DNA of 15,801 nt from an uncultured Bacteroidales bacterium (GTDB taxonomy: Bacteria; Bacteroidota; Bacteroidia; Bacteroidales; Marinilabiliaceae). Positions 8,918 to 15,801 of this stretch are shown in pieces (position 1 is the first letter of the stretch; every line of letters starts with the position of its first letter). The notes beneath the pieces were generated by a model. The model had not been told where the DNA came from. It saw only the letters and a program-made list of their open reading frames with translations, and did not search any database. Where the stretch lies: assembly GCA_934717675.1 (NCBI GenBank), contig CAKUYZ010000037.1, positions 1-15,801 on the forward strand, read 5' to 3'. The position numbers were made by a program, and so were the translations under genes.

Positions 8918-9469
8918 CAGTTTGCCGCTTTTTTATCCCTATTATAGAAATAGACCAGCCCCGCCAAGGCACCCAGCACGACCGACCAAGCGGCCGAGAA
9001 GCCCAAGATGACCACAAGCAGGCCAAGAGCCGCCACAACCCAGCAGGCCCTGTCGGCACCCAACGTCTTCTTGCTCATCCGCACCACCGTGTCGAGAATA
9101 AGCGCGGCAGACGCCGCCTTGATGCCCACAAAGACCATCTTGACGTACCTGTTATCCTCAAACCCCTTGAGAAGCATAAGGATAAGCACGATGGAGAGCA
9201 GAGCGGGCAAGACGGCGCCCAAGACGGCGGCCACGGCGCCCATCCAGCCGGCGCGACGATGCCCCATAAAGATGCTCACGTTGACCGCCACGACGCCAGG
9301 CAACGTCTGGGCCAAGATGACCATCTCGCGCATATCGTCTGCCGAGACCCACTTACGCTTGGCCACAAACTCGTCCTCAATGAACGGAATCATGGCCAGT
9401 CCGCCACCGAAGGTGAAGAAGCCTATCTTAAAAAAACGACCAGAAGAGTCGAAGGAAATCAAGAATCAC
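8917..9469 (-). CDS. CHR-family (chromate) transporter, N-terminal half-size subunit, apparent frameshift
   Basis: The partner half of a paired short-chain CHR transporter, with FFTFGGGLAMIPFIEDEF and TLPGVVAVNVSIFMGHRRAG as signature segments and hydrophobic spans throughout. In the continuous frame the only start is a TTG at 9462 giving MISFDSSGRFF, which lacks the usual first helix. The alternative GTG at 9469 reads MILDFLRLFWSFF, which joins naturally to KIGFFTFGGG if one T is removed from the T7 run at 9430-9436; that restores a typical CHR N-terminus and 183 residues. As written, that frame hits TAA immediately after the run. The gene therefore appears frameshifted at its start, by sequencing error, a contingency tract or recoding. 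It begins 15 nt after the DUF4465 stop. Confidence 0.82.
9430..9436 (-). other. T7 homopolymer at the CHR transporter frameshift
   Basis: Coding-strand sequence TCG TTT TTT TAA G: the frame from the GTG start meets TAA, whereas skipping one T gives TTT TTT AAG ATA GGC and the intact transporter. A Phe tRNA on UUU with a stop codon in the next position could slip +1 and still read UUU, formally like the RF2-type +1 shift. A simple extra base is the plainer explanation. Confidence 0.7.
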
Positions 9470-9484
9470 CGCTGTTCTTTTGTT

Positions 9485-10495
9485 TTAGTCTTGCAACCGC
9501 AAATTGTCTATGCAGAAAAGCTCAGGGAAAGACTCAAGCGACGTGGCCACGCTCATCTGGAGGCCATGCACAGAGCCAAGTCCCGTGAGGTCCAAAGTGT
9601 TCCAAGATGAGCTGCGGACATATTTGGCCGGGTTGTCAAAGTCGCAATCGATGAGTGAGACGGAGGCGGCAGCCCCCGTGGGCATCCCATCGGCACCCAA
9701 TCCGGCCACCTCGACACGGAAATAGTCTCCGCGCGCCGCTGGTTCCACAACCGCCGAATCCGTGGTCATGAAGCCGAACTTGCTAGCGAGATATATAAAA
9801 TTGTCATTGGCCACATCGACGGATTTAGGGGTGTAGGCCCTGTCGAACAAGACGCGCGCCATGCCCGACGGGGCGTAGACGGCCATATAGGCGTTTGCGG
9901 ACGATGACGCCCCACCCACCACATAGGCAGAGCCAATGGCCGAGGAGCCCGTGGCGCTAGACGAGGCAGATTTGTTTGAGAAAGCGAACCCTACCCACAT
10001 GGTGGTGTCGGCATTCACGGCGTTGGCGAACTCCATACCCCCAACGCGAAACGCGCCAGGGAGGCTGTCGGGGTGTAGAGCCAAGACGGAACTCTTTTTG
10101 GTTGAGAAATTGTCTATCTTGTCAAAAGAGGCTTTCCGTTGCACAGAGACGGCAAGGTTGAAAGTGTCGGCCCCCGCCGCGCCGTGGACTTTGAACGTGA
10201 GGGCGTAGTCTTTCATCACCGTGGTGGTGAAGATGAGGTCTCGCTCGGTGGAGAGAATGTTGCCATCGCCGTCTTGCCACTCAAAAGCGCAACCATCGTC
10301 ATAGAGGATGCGCGGCTGGAGGTTCAACGTATCTCCCGGCGCAATCTCATAAGAGCCATTGGAGGCGAAATATATCCTTGGCGGGCGCGAGGCGGCATCG
10401 TCATCATGGCAGGCCACAACGGCCAAACCCGCTGCGGCCGCGGCAAAGGCGCACCGCAAATTGCCCCAAGCGGGCGTATGGTTGCTCTTGCGCAT
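9485..10495 (-). CDS. DUF4465-type lipoprotein, predicted surface-exposed
   Basis: A 336-residue secreted lipoprotein. The N-terminal hydrophobic stretch ends in a lipobox with Cys29 (LAVVAC), followed directly by HDDD, which resembles the acidic surface-export signal of Bacteroidetes lipoproteins. Residues about 38-120 look like an Ig/PKD-like beta domain (IAPGDTLNLQPRILYDDGCAF; YALTFKVHGAAG). Residues about 165-336 match the DUF4465 pattern: WVGFAFSNK, a Ser/Gly-rich stretch, NAYMAVYAP, GDYFRVEVAGLGADG, WNTLDLTGLGSVHGL and a terminal FCIDNLRL. From memory, some DUF4465 proteins (BtuH) bind vitamin B12 at the cell surface, but no cobalamin gene or riboswitch is visible here. It sits 3 nt after the thioredoxin-like gene, so it belongs to the same operon. 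Ligand unknown. Confidence 0.8.
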   Translation of the reverse strand: MRKSNHTPAWGNLRCAFAAAAAGLAVVACHDDDAASRPPRIYFASNGSYEIAPGDTLNLQPRILYDDGCAFEWQDGDGNILSTERDLIFTTTVMKDYALTFKVHGAAGADTFNLAVSVQRKASFDKIDNFSTKKSSVLALHPDSLPGAFRVGGMEFANAVNADTTMWVGFAFSNKSASSSATGSSAIGSAYVVGGASSSANAYMAVYAPSGMARVLFDRAYTPKSVDVANDNFIYLASKFGFMTTDSAVVEPAARGDYFRVEVAGLGADGMPTGAAASVSLIDCDFDNPAKYVRSSSWNTLDLTGLGSVHGLQMSVATSLESFPELFCIDNLRLQD

Positions 10496-10498
10496 CGG

Positions 10499-11989
10499 CT
10501 ACTTTTCAGTCAGGCCAAACTCGTGAGCCAAGAAATCGTCAATTTGGTCCACGCCCAACTTCTTGGCCACTATGGTCTTATCCTTATCGAGGACGAAAAT
10601 GGTGGGCGTGCTCTTGATGTTGTAGAAGCGGCGGAAGCCCGTGCGGCCATAAGGGTCGTAGACGTTGATAAACTCCTCCAACTGATGCTCCTCAATGAAC
10701 TCCTTCCAAGGCTCCACCTCCACCTGGCAGTAGACGGCGAAAACCTTCACTCCGCGGTCCTTATACTTGTCAAAGACAGCAGTCTTGAGGTACGGGATCT
10801 CCTTCTTGCAATGCCCGCAAGAGGGCTCCCAGAAAGCCAAGATGGTGAACGGGGCCTTGACCTCGCTCAGCCTATACCACTCGCCCGTGACCGACGGCAT
10901 CTTGAGGTCGGGAGCCTTGAGGCCGATGAGCGTGTAGCGGATTCCATCAATGTTCTCGCGCAGGTCGTCAATAAACTTCTTGTCGGCCCACGTGGCCTCG
11001 CCAGAGAGGTAGTAGCGATCGGCAATCTTGACCAGAGCCGCGTCCATACCCATTATATTGCTTTGGTTGAACTTGTTATACATTGTGGAGACAAAGAAAC
11101 GGAACATCTCCTCATTGCCTCGACACATCTCAATGAGCCTTATGGCCTCGGCTGCCACGGAGTCCGGCACTTGCGGCACCGACTCATCAAAATACTTGTC
11201 AATCTTTTGGGCGAAGAAAGGGGTTCGGAGCAGACGGTCGTCCGTCATGTCGAAATTGTCGTAGAAATGGGCGCGGTAGTAGTAGAACCCGCGCACCTGG
11301 CGCACGGAGTCGCGCTGAGCGTCGGTCAGTCCAGCAGGGATGTCGAACTGGGGAATCTTGACCTCTTTGAGGGCGCGGAGGAAATTGGCCAAGAAGTTAT
11401 CCTTATTGGCGGCTATGACCTGGTCATTGTGCGCCGTGACCAAAGAGTCTTCCTCAACAAAACGTCTCCTAATCTCCTCTTGTCGGGCAGGATTGCCCTG
11501 CGCGGCTTGAAACTCACGGCTCAGCTCACGATACTCCATCTGCCTCGCCGTGATATATTTCTGATAATCAATAAAATTGGCGAGAGGTCGGCAACCTTCC
11601 ACCTTAGCCCTCTCGGCCTGCCGTGGCATAGTGTCGCACGAGAGCGTGAACTTCTGCACATGTGGCATGAGGATGTCGAACACTCCACCGTTCTCGGGGA
11701 AATGGAGCAGATAGAGGCCCTCCTCATAGAGCGTGTCTCGGGTGAAATGAGCCACGCAGTGGGCGTCGGTCAAGACGGTATCCTTGACCAACATCTTGTT
11801 GTTGAAGTAATAGCCCAAGACGACAGGCTTGCCGGCATAGTCCTTGACCTTGACGTTGAAATCGACAATATCCTTGCCCACCTCCGCCTTTTTACCAAAG
11901 GGCTTGCCCGCCGACTGCGCCGCGCCGCTCAGAGGCGAGAGAGCCGCCACGACGCCAGCCACGGCCAACGCTAAGAATTTCAGCTTCAT
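10499..11989 (-). CDS. Exported thioredoxin-like (TlpA-type) protein with DUF5106 region
   Basis: A 496-residue secreted protein. The ATG at 11989 gives a clean signal peptide (MKLKFLALAVAGVVAALSP, cleavage near GAAQS); the open frame extends 34 codons further upstream but runs across the predicted promoter, so that start was rejected. An N-terminal beta domain (about 40-120, VVLGYYFNNKMLVKDTV) resembles the DUF4369 type. The middle (about 295-360, with NIMGMDAALVKIADRYYLSG) matches DUF5106. The C-terminal thioredoxin fold has the redox motif CGHC at 391-394 in FWEPSCGHCKKEIPYL and the cis-Pro of STPTIF at 462. Relatives act in the periplasm as thiol-disulfide reductases or oxidoreductases; the client is unknown. 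It is the first gene of a five-gene operon with its own promoter at 12019-12050. Confidence 0.9.
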   Translation of the reverse strand: MKLKFLALAVAGVVAALSPLSGAAQSAGKPFGKKAEVGKDIVDFNVKVKDYAGKPVVLGYYFNNKMLVKDTVLTDAHCVAHFTRDTLYEEGLYLLHFPENGGVFDILMPHVQKFTLSCDTMPRQAERAKVEGCRPLANFIDYQKYITARQMEYRELSREFQAAQGNPARQEEIRRRFVEEDSLVTAHNDQVIAANKDNFLANFLRALKEVKIPQFDIPAGLTDAQRDSVRQVRGFYYYRAHFYDNFDMTDDRLLRTPFFAQKIDKYFDESVPQVPDSVAAEAIRLIEMCRGNEEMFRFFVSTMYNKFNQSNIMGMDAALVKIADRYYLSGEATWADKKFIDDLRENIDGIRYTLIGLKAPDLKMPSVTGEWYRLSEVKAPFTILAFWEPSCGHCKKEIPYLKTAVFDKYKDRGVKVFAVYCQVEVEPWKEFIEEHQLEEFINVYDPYGRTGFRRFYNIKSTPTIFVLDKDKTIVAKKLGVDQIDDFLAHEFGLTEK

Positions 11990-12018
11990 CTCCAGACCAT
12001 ATAGTAGTTTACGCACGG

Positions 12019-12050
12019 CAAATATACGGCATGCGGACAAAACGAGCAAC
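12019..12050 (-). promoter_or_regulatory. Predicted promoter of the thioredoxin-DUF4465-CHR-kinase operon
   Basis: An exact TAnnTTTG element, TATATTTG, lies at 12026-12019 on the minus strand, with GTTG at 12050-12047 (three of four matches to TTTG) 20 nt upstream. Transcription should start near 12012, giving a leader of about 23 nt before the ATG at 11989. The promoter directly abuts the T tract of the upstream terminator. Confidence 0.65.
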
Positions 12051-12089
12051 AAAAACAGAAAAGGGCGCACGCCATCACGGCGCGCGCCC
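12051..12089 (-). terminator. Intrinsic terminator of the amtB transcription unit
   Basis: Arms at 12079-12089 and 12063-12073 form an 11-bp GC-rich stem (GGGCGC..CGCC, one G-T wobble) with a 5-nt loop GTGAT. On the minus strand it is followed by TTTTCTGTTTTT (12062-12051). It is a strong rho-independent terminator for leftward transcription; no T tract exists on the other side. Confidence 0.85.
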
Positions 12090-12150
12090 ACAAATCAACT
12101 TAAATCATTACATGAAGTATCCTAGTAGTCAAGGACTAATTGATTCCTTG
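12051..12150 (-). ncRNA. Candidate small RNA or structured amtB 3' UTR
   Basis: The 131-nt gap between the amtB stop and its terminator is AT-rich and holds no ORF of note. A weak promoter-like pair lies at its upstream end on the minus strand: TACTTTCG at 12164-12157 (one mismatch to TAnnTTTG) with TTTC 19 nt upstream. A transcript from there would be about 100 nt, open with a hairpin (CAAGGA/TCCTTG, 12130-12135 and 12145-12150) and end at the strong terminator. That is the architecture of a small RNA, but it could equally be the 3' end of the amtB mRNA. The 10-mer CACAAATCAA appears twice on the plus strand (starting at 12089 and again near 12166). Confidence 0.22.
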
Positions 12151-12220
12151 CCCCTTCGAAAGTAACACAAATCAATAAAAGACGAAAGAGAAATCAATTC
12201 AGTTTCGCGCCCCGCCACCG

Positions 12221-13600
12221 CTACTTGCCTTCGCGGTCGTCAGCCTGCGGCTCCTCGTCATAATATTCGGCAAGCTCGCGCAGGCGGCCATAATGCTCGT
12301 CATGCTGGCTGCGGTCTAGGCCCAGGCGCTCACTAGCCTCCGACACGCGCATGGGGATGATCTTGTTGGTGAGCCAATAGAGGCCATAGGTGACGGTGGC
12401 AGTGTAGACAAAGACTATGGCCACGGCAATGAGGTGATTGACAAAGAACTCCCAATGGGAGACGCCTTGCTCCGCCAGCTCGGGCTCATACTTGTAGACA
12501 AAGACTCCGGTGAGGATGGTGCCGACAATTCCGCCCACGCCATGGGTGGGGAAAACGTCCAGCGCATCGTCAACAGACGTATGGTTCTTCCAGTGGCAGG
12601 CGAGGTTGCAGATGATGGTGGTGATGACGGCAATGAGGATGCTCTCCCTCACAGAGACCCACCCCGCTGACGGCGTGATGGCCACCAGGCCCACAACTCC
12701 GCCCACGGCCGCGGCCATGGCCGACGGCTTGCGCCCCATGACGCAGTCAAAGAAAATCCAGACCAGCATGGCCGTGGCGGCCGACGTGTTGGTGTTGAGA
12801 AAAGCCTTGACAGCCACGCCATTGGCAGCTAGCGAAGAGCCGCCATTGAAACCAAACCAGCCGAGCCACAGCAGCGACGCGCCCAAGATGACATACGGCA
12901 CATTGGCAGGCTCAGACTTGCGCTCACGCCTGCGGCCCAAGAAGAGGGCGCCGACGAGCGCGGCCACACCCGAAGACGCATGAACCACAATGCCGCCGGC
13001 AAAATCCTTGACGTGCATCTGGTTGAAAAGACCTTCTGGGTGCCACGTGCAGTGTGCCAGAGGGCAATAGACAATTATGGTGAAAAGCACCATGAACAAC
13101 ATATAGGCGGAAAAGCGCACCCTCTCGGCGAAAGAGCCGGTGATGAGCGACGGCGTGATGATGGCGAACTTCATCTGGAAGATGGCATAGAGCGCCAAAG
13201 GGATGGTGAGACCCATCTTGGTGGAGAAAGAGTCCGTGGCGGCCCCGCCTACGTTGGTGAACATGAAGTAGGTGCGCGGGTCGCCAATGACGCCGCCAAT
13301 GTCATCGCCAAAGGAGAGGCTGAAACACACGACAACCCACAAGACGGAGACAATGCCCATGGCAATGATGCTCTGCAAGATGGTGGATATGACGTTCTTC
13401 TTTCGCACCATGCCGCCGTAGAAAAACGACAGGCCTGGCGTCATCATCAAGACGAAAATGGTGGCCGTGATGAGCCACGCCAAGTCGGCAGTATCCACAT
13501 TGGCCGACATATCCCACAAGCCGGGCTGCTCTGGGATGAAATATCCGGCCACGCCCGCCAGCACCATCAGGGCAAGGGATATAATCCAACGCTTTTTCAT
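12221..13600 (-). CDS. amtB: Ammonium transporter
   Basis: A complete 459-residue Amt/MEP/Rh protein of the inner membrane that conducts ammonium as a trimer. It carries about 11 spans after an N-terminal hydrophobic segment. The pore signatures are present: Asp199 and His207 in DFAGGIVVHASSG, the second pore His353 in FPTHGVGGIVG, and the amphipathic segment SLITGSFAERVRFSAY. The C-terminal tail contains GLDRSQHDEHYG, the counterpart of the PII-binding GLD..HGE region of E. coli AmtB, with Asp in place of the Gly. The ATG at 13600 is preferred over an in-frame ATG 12 codons upstream because it starts the membrane segment directly (MKKRWIISLALMVLAG) and leaves a normal leader behind the promoter. 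No glnK/PII gene adjoins it in this window. Confidence 0.96.
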   Translation of the reverse strand: MKKRWIISLALMVLAGVAGYFIPEQPGLWDMSANVDTADLAWLITATIFVLMMTPGLSFFYGGMVRKKNVISTILQSIIAMGIVSVLWVVVCFSLSFGDDIGGVIGDPRTYFMFTNVGGAATDSFSTKMGLTIPLALYAIFQMKFAIITPSLITGSFAERVRFSAYMLFMVLFTIIVYCPLAHCTWHPEGLFNQMHVKDFAGGIVVHASSGVAALVGALFLGRRRERKSEPANVPYVILGASLLWLGWFGFNGGSSLAANGVAVKAFLNTNTSAATAMLVWIFFDCVMGRKPSAMAAAVGGVVGLVAITPSAGWVSVRESILIAVITTIICNLACHWKNHTSVDDALDVFPTHGVGGIVGTILTGVFVYKYEPELAEQGVSHWEFFVNHLIAVAIVFVYTATVTYGLYWLTNKIIPMRVSEASERLGLDRSQHDEHYGRLRELAEYYDEEPQADDREGK

Positions 13601-13633
13601 ACTCTCAAGTTTTAATCTTATGGTTAGGTGCTG

Positions 13634-13663
13634 CAAATATAATCAATTTATCACTTCTGCAAT
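13634..13663 (-). promoter_or_regulatory. Predicted amtB promoter
   Basis: An exact TAnnTTTG element, TATATTTG, lies at 13641-13634 on the minus strand. ATTG at 13663-13660 is 18 nt upstream and matches three of four -33 bases. The leader to the ATG at 13600 would be roughly 27 nt. Confidence 0.65.
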
Positions 13664-13689
13664 ATTCAAGGCTTTCAATTTGCAATATT
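13658..13689. repeat. Direct repeat TGCAATATT upstream of amtB
   Basis: TGCAATATT occurs at 13658-13666 and again at 13681-13689, 23 bp apart (about two helical turns). The proximal copy overlaps the -33 region of the amtB promoter and the distal copy lies just upstream. This is a plausible activator or repressor site pair, perhaps for nitrogen control. In such an AT-rich stretch a chance 9-mer repeat remains possible. Confidence 0.35.
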
Positions 13690-13723
13690 TTTAGAACATA
13701 TGGCGACATTTCAAAACCTCACC

Positions 13724-13740
13724 GGCGCCGCATGGGCGCC
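13724..13740. repeat. GC-rich palindrome pair between divergent genes
   Basis: GGCGCC at 13724-13729 and again at 13735-13740 are separated by GCATG. Each is a palindrome and together they can form a 6-bp hairpin. TTTT follows on the plus strand, but no rightward gene lies before it, and it sits upstream of the likely start of the AddB-like transcript. An operator or a short terminator of stray rightward transcription are both possible. Confidence 0.35.
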
Positions 13741-13741
13741 T

Positions 13742-13772
13742 TTTGCCGTTACGGACAATTTGCCTAGCTTTA
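13742..13772 (+). promoter_or_regulatory. Predicted promoter of the AddB-like gene
   Basis: TTTG at 13742-13745 is followed after 19 nt by TAGCTTTA at 13765-13772, matching TAnnTTTG in all but the last base. Transcription would begin near 13779 and give a leader of only about 16 nt to the ATG at 13795. Confidence 0.5.
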
Positions 13773-13794
13773 TGGCGGATAAAAGCATCCCGCA

Positions 13795-15801
13795 ATGGAC
13801 TTTCTCAAATCAGTAGCCAAATATTACATTCGCCAGCTGCCCCTTGAAGAGTGGAGCCGCACGGTTTTCGTCTTTCCCAACCACAGGTCCAGCGTCTTTT
13901 TCTCCGACGCTGTGAGCCGTCAGCTGTCGGTCTTGAAGCGCGCCGGCAAGCCTCACATAATTTTCGGTCTGAACATCAGCACCATTGGCGATTTGCTGCT
14001 CAATGGCGGCGGGTTGCGCGTGGCCGACCAGGTGACGCTGCGCTGCGAGCTGTATGACACATACAGAAAGATGGAGCGCGAAGGCGAGCCTATGCGTTTC
14101 GAGACGTTTTACTCTTGGGCGGGGATAATAATCAACGACTTTGAGGACCTGGACAAGAGCCTGGCCAACCCCGGGGCCGTGTATCGCAACGTGACGGAGT
14201 GGCAAAAACTGTCTGACGACCTCAGCTACATATCAGACAGCCAGCGCAAGGCCATTGAGGAGTTTTGGAACATCGAGTTTACGGAAGAAGAGACGCCCAT
14301 GGGCGAGAAACGCAAAGTGCACAAACGCTTTGTGGAGGCCTATGGGCGCATGGAGGAGCTGTATTCAAAATTTCGGGACAAGCTGCGCCTCAAAGGCCTG
14401 GCCTACACCGGGATGATATATCGCGACGCGGCCGAGGGCGTGGGCGGAAACGCGTGGGACGACGGGCGGAAACGCTACGTCTTCATAGGGTTCAGCCTCC
14501 TGAGCCGCGCGGAGGAGGCCATAATGGGCAGGCTGTCCAAGGCCGGCAGAGCCGACTTCTTGTGGGACTACGAGCCTTGGATGCTAGAGAAAGGCGAGGG
14601 TGACGACATCCACGGCGCGGGCTACGCCGTGGCGCAATGGGTGAAGAAATTCCCAGCCCCGTTTGGCTACAAGCCGCCACGGGCCACGCCCACGGAGCGT
14701 CAGCAGGTGCGGCTCATAACCACCACATACCCGCAGAGCCAAGCCTCCGTGGTGGCCTCGACCATATTGGCCAGCTGCACAGACCCGCAGGCCACGGACG
14801 AGCAGCGCAAGACGGCATCGCGCACCGACTTCAAGAGGAGCGTGATTGTGATAACCGACGAGCAGATGCTGCTGCCGGTGCTCAGCGTGATTCCGAGCGA
14901 CATTGTGGGCAACATCAACGTGACCATGGGCTACGAGCTGCGCTACACCAACGTGTCTGGCCTCGCCCACCTGATGGTCGACGCGCAGAGCGGCCGCAAC
15001 AACAGAGTGTATGGCGGCCGGCGCATGGTGAGCGCGCAGGTGGCCCTGTCCGTCTTGCGGCACCCCTATGTGGTGGAGGCCGACGGCAAGGAAGAGACGC
15101 GAGCCGCGATAAAAGAACTGATCCGCAACAACAGAAACTTTGTAGACCCGACCGTCTCGCCCCTGGCGGACCTGCCCCTGACGTCAAAAATGCTGAGCGG
15201 CACCACACCCGCCGAAGCCACGGTCTACGCCACGGGCGTGTTTGAGGCCGCGCTGGAGCATTTCGCACACAAAGAGGGCGCGGAACTGGACCGCGAGACC
15301 ATATGGGAGGCACTGAAAGTGGCGCGGCGGCTGAGCACCGTGGTGGAGATGGTGGCGGACGACATGACGGACGCGAGGCTCCTGATGCACATCTTATGCT
15401 CCATGATAGACCAGCAGAAAGTAGACTTCCAAGGCATGCCCCTGGGAGGCTTGCAGCTTATGGGAATATTGGAGACGCGAGCCGTGGACTTTGACGACGT
15501 GACGGTGCTGGACATGGTCGAGGGCAACTGGCCCAAGAAGCCGCAGGCGGCGGAGACGATGATCCCTACAGTGATAAGGCGCGGCAACGGGATGCCCACG
15601 TCCGACGAGCGCGACAGCACATATAACTATTACTTCTACCGATTGAAGAGCAGGGCCAAGCGCCTGACACTGATACAGCCCCAGATGCTCAACAACTCGC
15701 AGCCAAGCCAACAGAGCCGCTACGTGATGCAAATGCGGATGCTGCGCGGGCAGAAGGTGGAGGAGCTGTCGGCTCAAAAAAACATAAGCGCCAAGCCCGT
15801 G
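13795..15801 (+). CDS. AddB-like PD-(D/E)XK nuclease/helicase-family protein, partial
   Basis: An open frame of 669 codons runs from the ATG at 13795 to the right edge without a stop. It opens MDFLKSVAKYYIRQL and has VFVFPNHRSSVFF at 24-36, the modified Walker-A-like strand of AddB-type proteins. Around residue 560 it has ETRAVDFDDVTVLDMVEGNWPKK, the conserved UvrD-like helicase motif with the typical ETR-D-F sequence, followed by the RDSTYNYYFYRL segment. Bacteroidetes homologues pair with an AddA-like UvrD/REP helicase-nuclease to resect double-strand breaks for recombination. The C-terminal nuclease domain, with its catalytic Asp/Glu/Lys and any iron-sulfur cysteines, should lie beyond the window. 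It is transcribed away from amtB with a promoter at 13742-13772; no functional link between the two is implied. Confidence 0.85.
   Translation, partial: MDFLKSVAKYYIRQLPLEEWSRTVFVFPNHRSSVFFSDAVSRQLSVLKRAGKPHIIFGLNISTIGDLLLNGGGLRVADQVTLRCELYDTYRKMEREGEPMRFETFYSWAGIIINDFEDLDKSLANPGAVYRNVTEWQKLSDDLSYISDSQRKAIEEFWNIEFTEEETPMGEKRKVHKRFVEAYGRMEELYSKFRDKLRLKGLAYTGMIYRDAAEGVGGNAWDDGRKRYVFIGFSLLSRAEEAIMGRLSKAGRADFLWDYEPWMLEKGEGDDIHGAGYAVAQWVKKFPAPFGYKPPRATPTERQQVRLITTTYPQSQASVVASTILASCTDPQATDEQRKTASRTDFKRSVIVITDEQMLLPVLSVIPSDIVGNINVTMGYELRYTNVSGLAHLMVDAQSGRNNRVYGGRRMVSAQVALSVLRHPYVVEADGKEETRAAIKELIRNNRNFVDPTVSPLADLPLTSKMLSGTTPAEATVYATGVFEAALEHFAHKEGAELDRETIWEALKVARRLSTVVEMVADDMTDARLLMHILCSMIDQQKVDFQGMPLGGLQLMGILETRAVDFDDVTVLDMVEGNWPKKPQAAETMIPTVIRRGNGMPTSDERDSTYNYYFYRLKSRAKRLTLIQPQMLNNSQPSQQSRYVMQMRMLRGQKVEELSAQKNISAKPV

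Noticed and set aside
10139..11974. A 611-codon open frame on the plus strand across the thioredoxin-like and DUF4465 genes
   Set aside because: It is antisense to two genes with clear signal peptides and the CGHC/DUF4465 motifs; its translation is a Leu/His/Arg-rich shadow typical of GC-biased antisense frames and lacks any domain.
11990..12091. Upstream in-frame start adding 34 residues to the thioredoxin-like protein
   Set aside because: It would run through the terminator and the TATATTTG promoter; the ATG at 11989 begins a normal signal peptide.
14637..15245. A 202-codon plus-strand frame inside the AddB-like gene
   Set aside because: It lies in another frame of a well-supported 669-codon reading frame and is Arg/Gln/His-rich without a domain.

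Overview
The window looks like a piece of a Bacteroidales chromosome (gut or oral Prevotella/Muribaculaceae-type). Upstream regions carry the Bacteroidetes promoter element TAnnTTTG, with exact copies before the acyl carrier protein, the thioredoxin-like gene and amtB. Shine-Dalgarno sequences are mostly absent. Lineage-typical domains are present: a DUF5106-type thioredoxin-like protein, a DUF4465 lipoprotein with a surface-export-like acidic tail after its lipid Cys, and an AddB-like protein of the Bacteroidetes type. I see no tRNA, rRNA, CRISPR array or insertion sequence.

Region 1 (1-6111, minus strand) is part of a fatty-acid/aryl-polyene (flexirubin-like) type cluster. In transcription order it has a ketoacyl-ACP synthase, an acyl carrier protein, an MMPL/RND-type exporter, a FAD-dependent CrtI-like oxidoreductase, and the first 31 codons of an exported protein that runs off the left edge. 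The synthase is followed by two hairpins and a T tract, and the ACP has its own promoter, so the cluster is probably split into two transcription units. A 261-nt gap between the ACP and exporter genes has no recognisable gene but is full of GC-rich hairpins.

Region 2 (6407-11989, minus strand) is a tight five-gene operon: thioredoxin-like protein, DUF4465 lipoprotein, two half-size CHR-family transporters, and a membrane sensor histidine kinase with a periplasmic-binding-protein-like sensor. It has its own promoter, which directly abuts the terminator of the preceding amtB unit. Region 3 (12221-13600, minus strand) is the ammonium transporter amtB with no adjacent PII gene. Region 4 (13795 to the right edge, plus strand) is the N-terminal 669 codons of an AddB-like recombination protein, transcribed divergently from amtB.

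The most striking direct observations are two apparent one-base homopolymer frameshifts, each splitting the natural N-terminus from an otherwise intact gene. The exporter has G5 where six are needed (4060-4064), and the first CHR transporter has T7 where six are needed (9430-9436). They may be sequencing errors, contingency (phase-variable) tracts or recoding sites. No wholly new system is proven. The best candidates for new biology are the kinase-CHR-thioredoxin-lipoprotein operon, the structured ACP-exporter spacer, the inverted repeat around the synthase promoter, and a possible small RNA downstream of amtB.
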